In this document: piece by piece, positions 63,999 through 64,000 of the stretch
How positions within the stretch are numbered: position 1 is the first letter of the stretch
How the letters are laid out: each line of letters opens with the position of its first letter
NCBI RefSeq assembly: GCF_001307805.1
Contig: NZ_CP013862.1
Coordinates: 1,054,001 to 1,118,000, forward strand
DNA from: Lentibacillus amyloliquefaciens
GTDB taxonomy: Bacteria > Bacillota > Bacilli > Bacillales > Amphibacillaceae
Direction: 5' to 3'
DNA: 64,000 bases
Program-made: the position numbers and the translations under genes
Notes under the pieces: generated by a model
Told to the model about the DNA's origin: nothing
The model's input: only the letters and a program-made list of their open reading frames with translations
Database searches by the model: none

Positions 63999-64000
63999 AA

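Overview
The window is chromosomal DNA from a low-GC, endospore-forming member of the Bacillaceae. Its gene order is essentially the yqf-yqg-yqh block of Bacillus subtilis, running from gcvPB to yqfC. The window carries a com pseudopilus operon, the spore proteins SpoVAF, YqfC and YqfD, and a complete dnaG-sigA pair. The AT-rich base use and family variants suggest a Virgibacillus/Lentibacillus/Oceanobacillus-like genus. That genus guess is inference and cannot be settled from the window.

Layout. 0-1.9 kb: an IS1182-type element with a frameshifted transposase. 1.9-6.1 kb: the glycine cleavage operon gcvT-gcvPA-gcvPB behind a tandem glycine riboswitch and terminator. 6.3-8.7 kb: the SNF2-type helicase yqhH with its partner yqhG. 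8.8-9.5 kb: yqzE and aroK. 9.6-13.4 kb: comGA-GG, in opposite orientation to its expected neighbours. 13.6-17.3 kb: small membrane proteins, a candidate C-rich small RNA, a metallo-hydrolase and an LtaS-like phosphoglycerol transferase. 17.5-25.1 kb: frameshifted glcK, yqgQ, spoVAF, an unknown membrane-anchored protein, the rhomboid gluP, yqgO, a MoeB/ThiF-type E1 protein and 5-formyl-THF cyclo-ligase. 25.2-27.0 kb: a second, inverted IS copy with an intact transposase. 27.0-37.2 kb: rpmG, two small membrane proteins, phoU and the pst phosphate operon behind a Pho box, pbpA, an MFS permease and sodA. 37.4-38.1 kb: six tRNA genes. 38.3-42.2 kb: a Na/Pi cotransporter, NfeD protein, yqfZ, yqfX and yqfT. 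42.8-50.6 kb: nfo, cshB, a Nif3 protein, trmK, cccA, sigA, dnaG. 51.4-63.9 kb: yqfL, ccpN, glyQS with a T-box leader, recO, yqzL, era, dgkA, ybeY, pgpH, phoH, yqfD, yqfC.

Most of this is housekeeping core genome: translation and ribosome assembly (glyQS, era, ybeY, trmK, rpmG, tRNAs), replication and transcription (dnaG, sigA), repair (recO, nfo), envelope (pbpA, LtaS-like, dgkA) and phosphate supply (pst, phoU, NptA-type). What stands out is in the intergenic DNA. There are two dispersed repeat families: one of two copies with conserved ends and a variable middle, and one of three composite copies. The IS pair is inserted exactly at the centre of 8-bp palindromes. A promoter/C6/terminator unit at 13,966-14,090 looks like a small regulatory RNA. 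Several genes (comGA start, the DUF2759-like gene, glcK) carry single-base frame anomalies, which may be real decay or base-calling errors.
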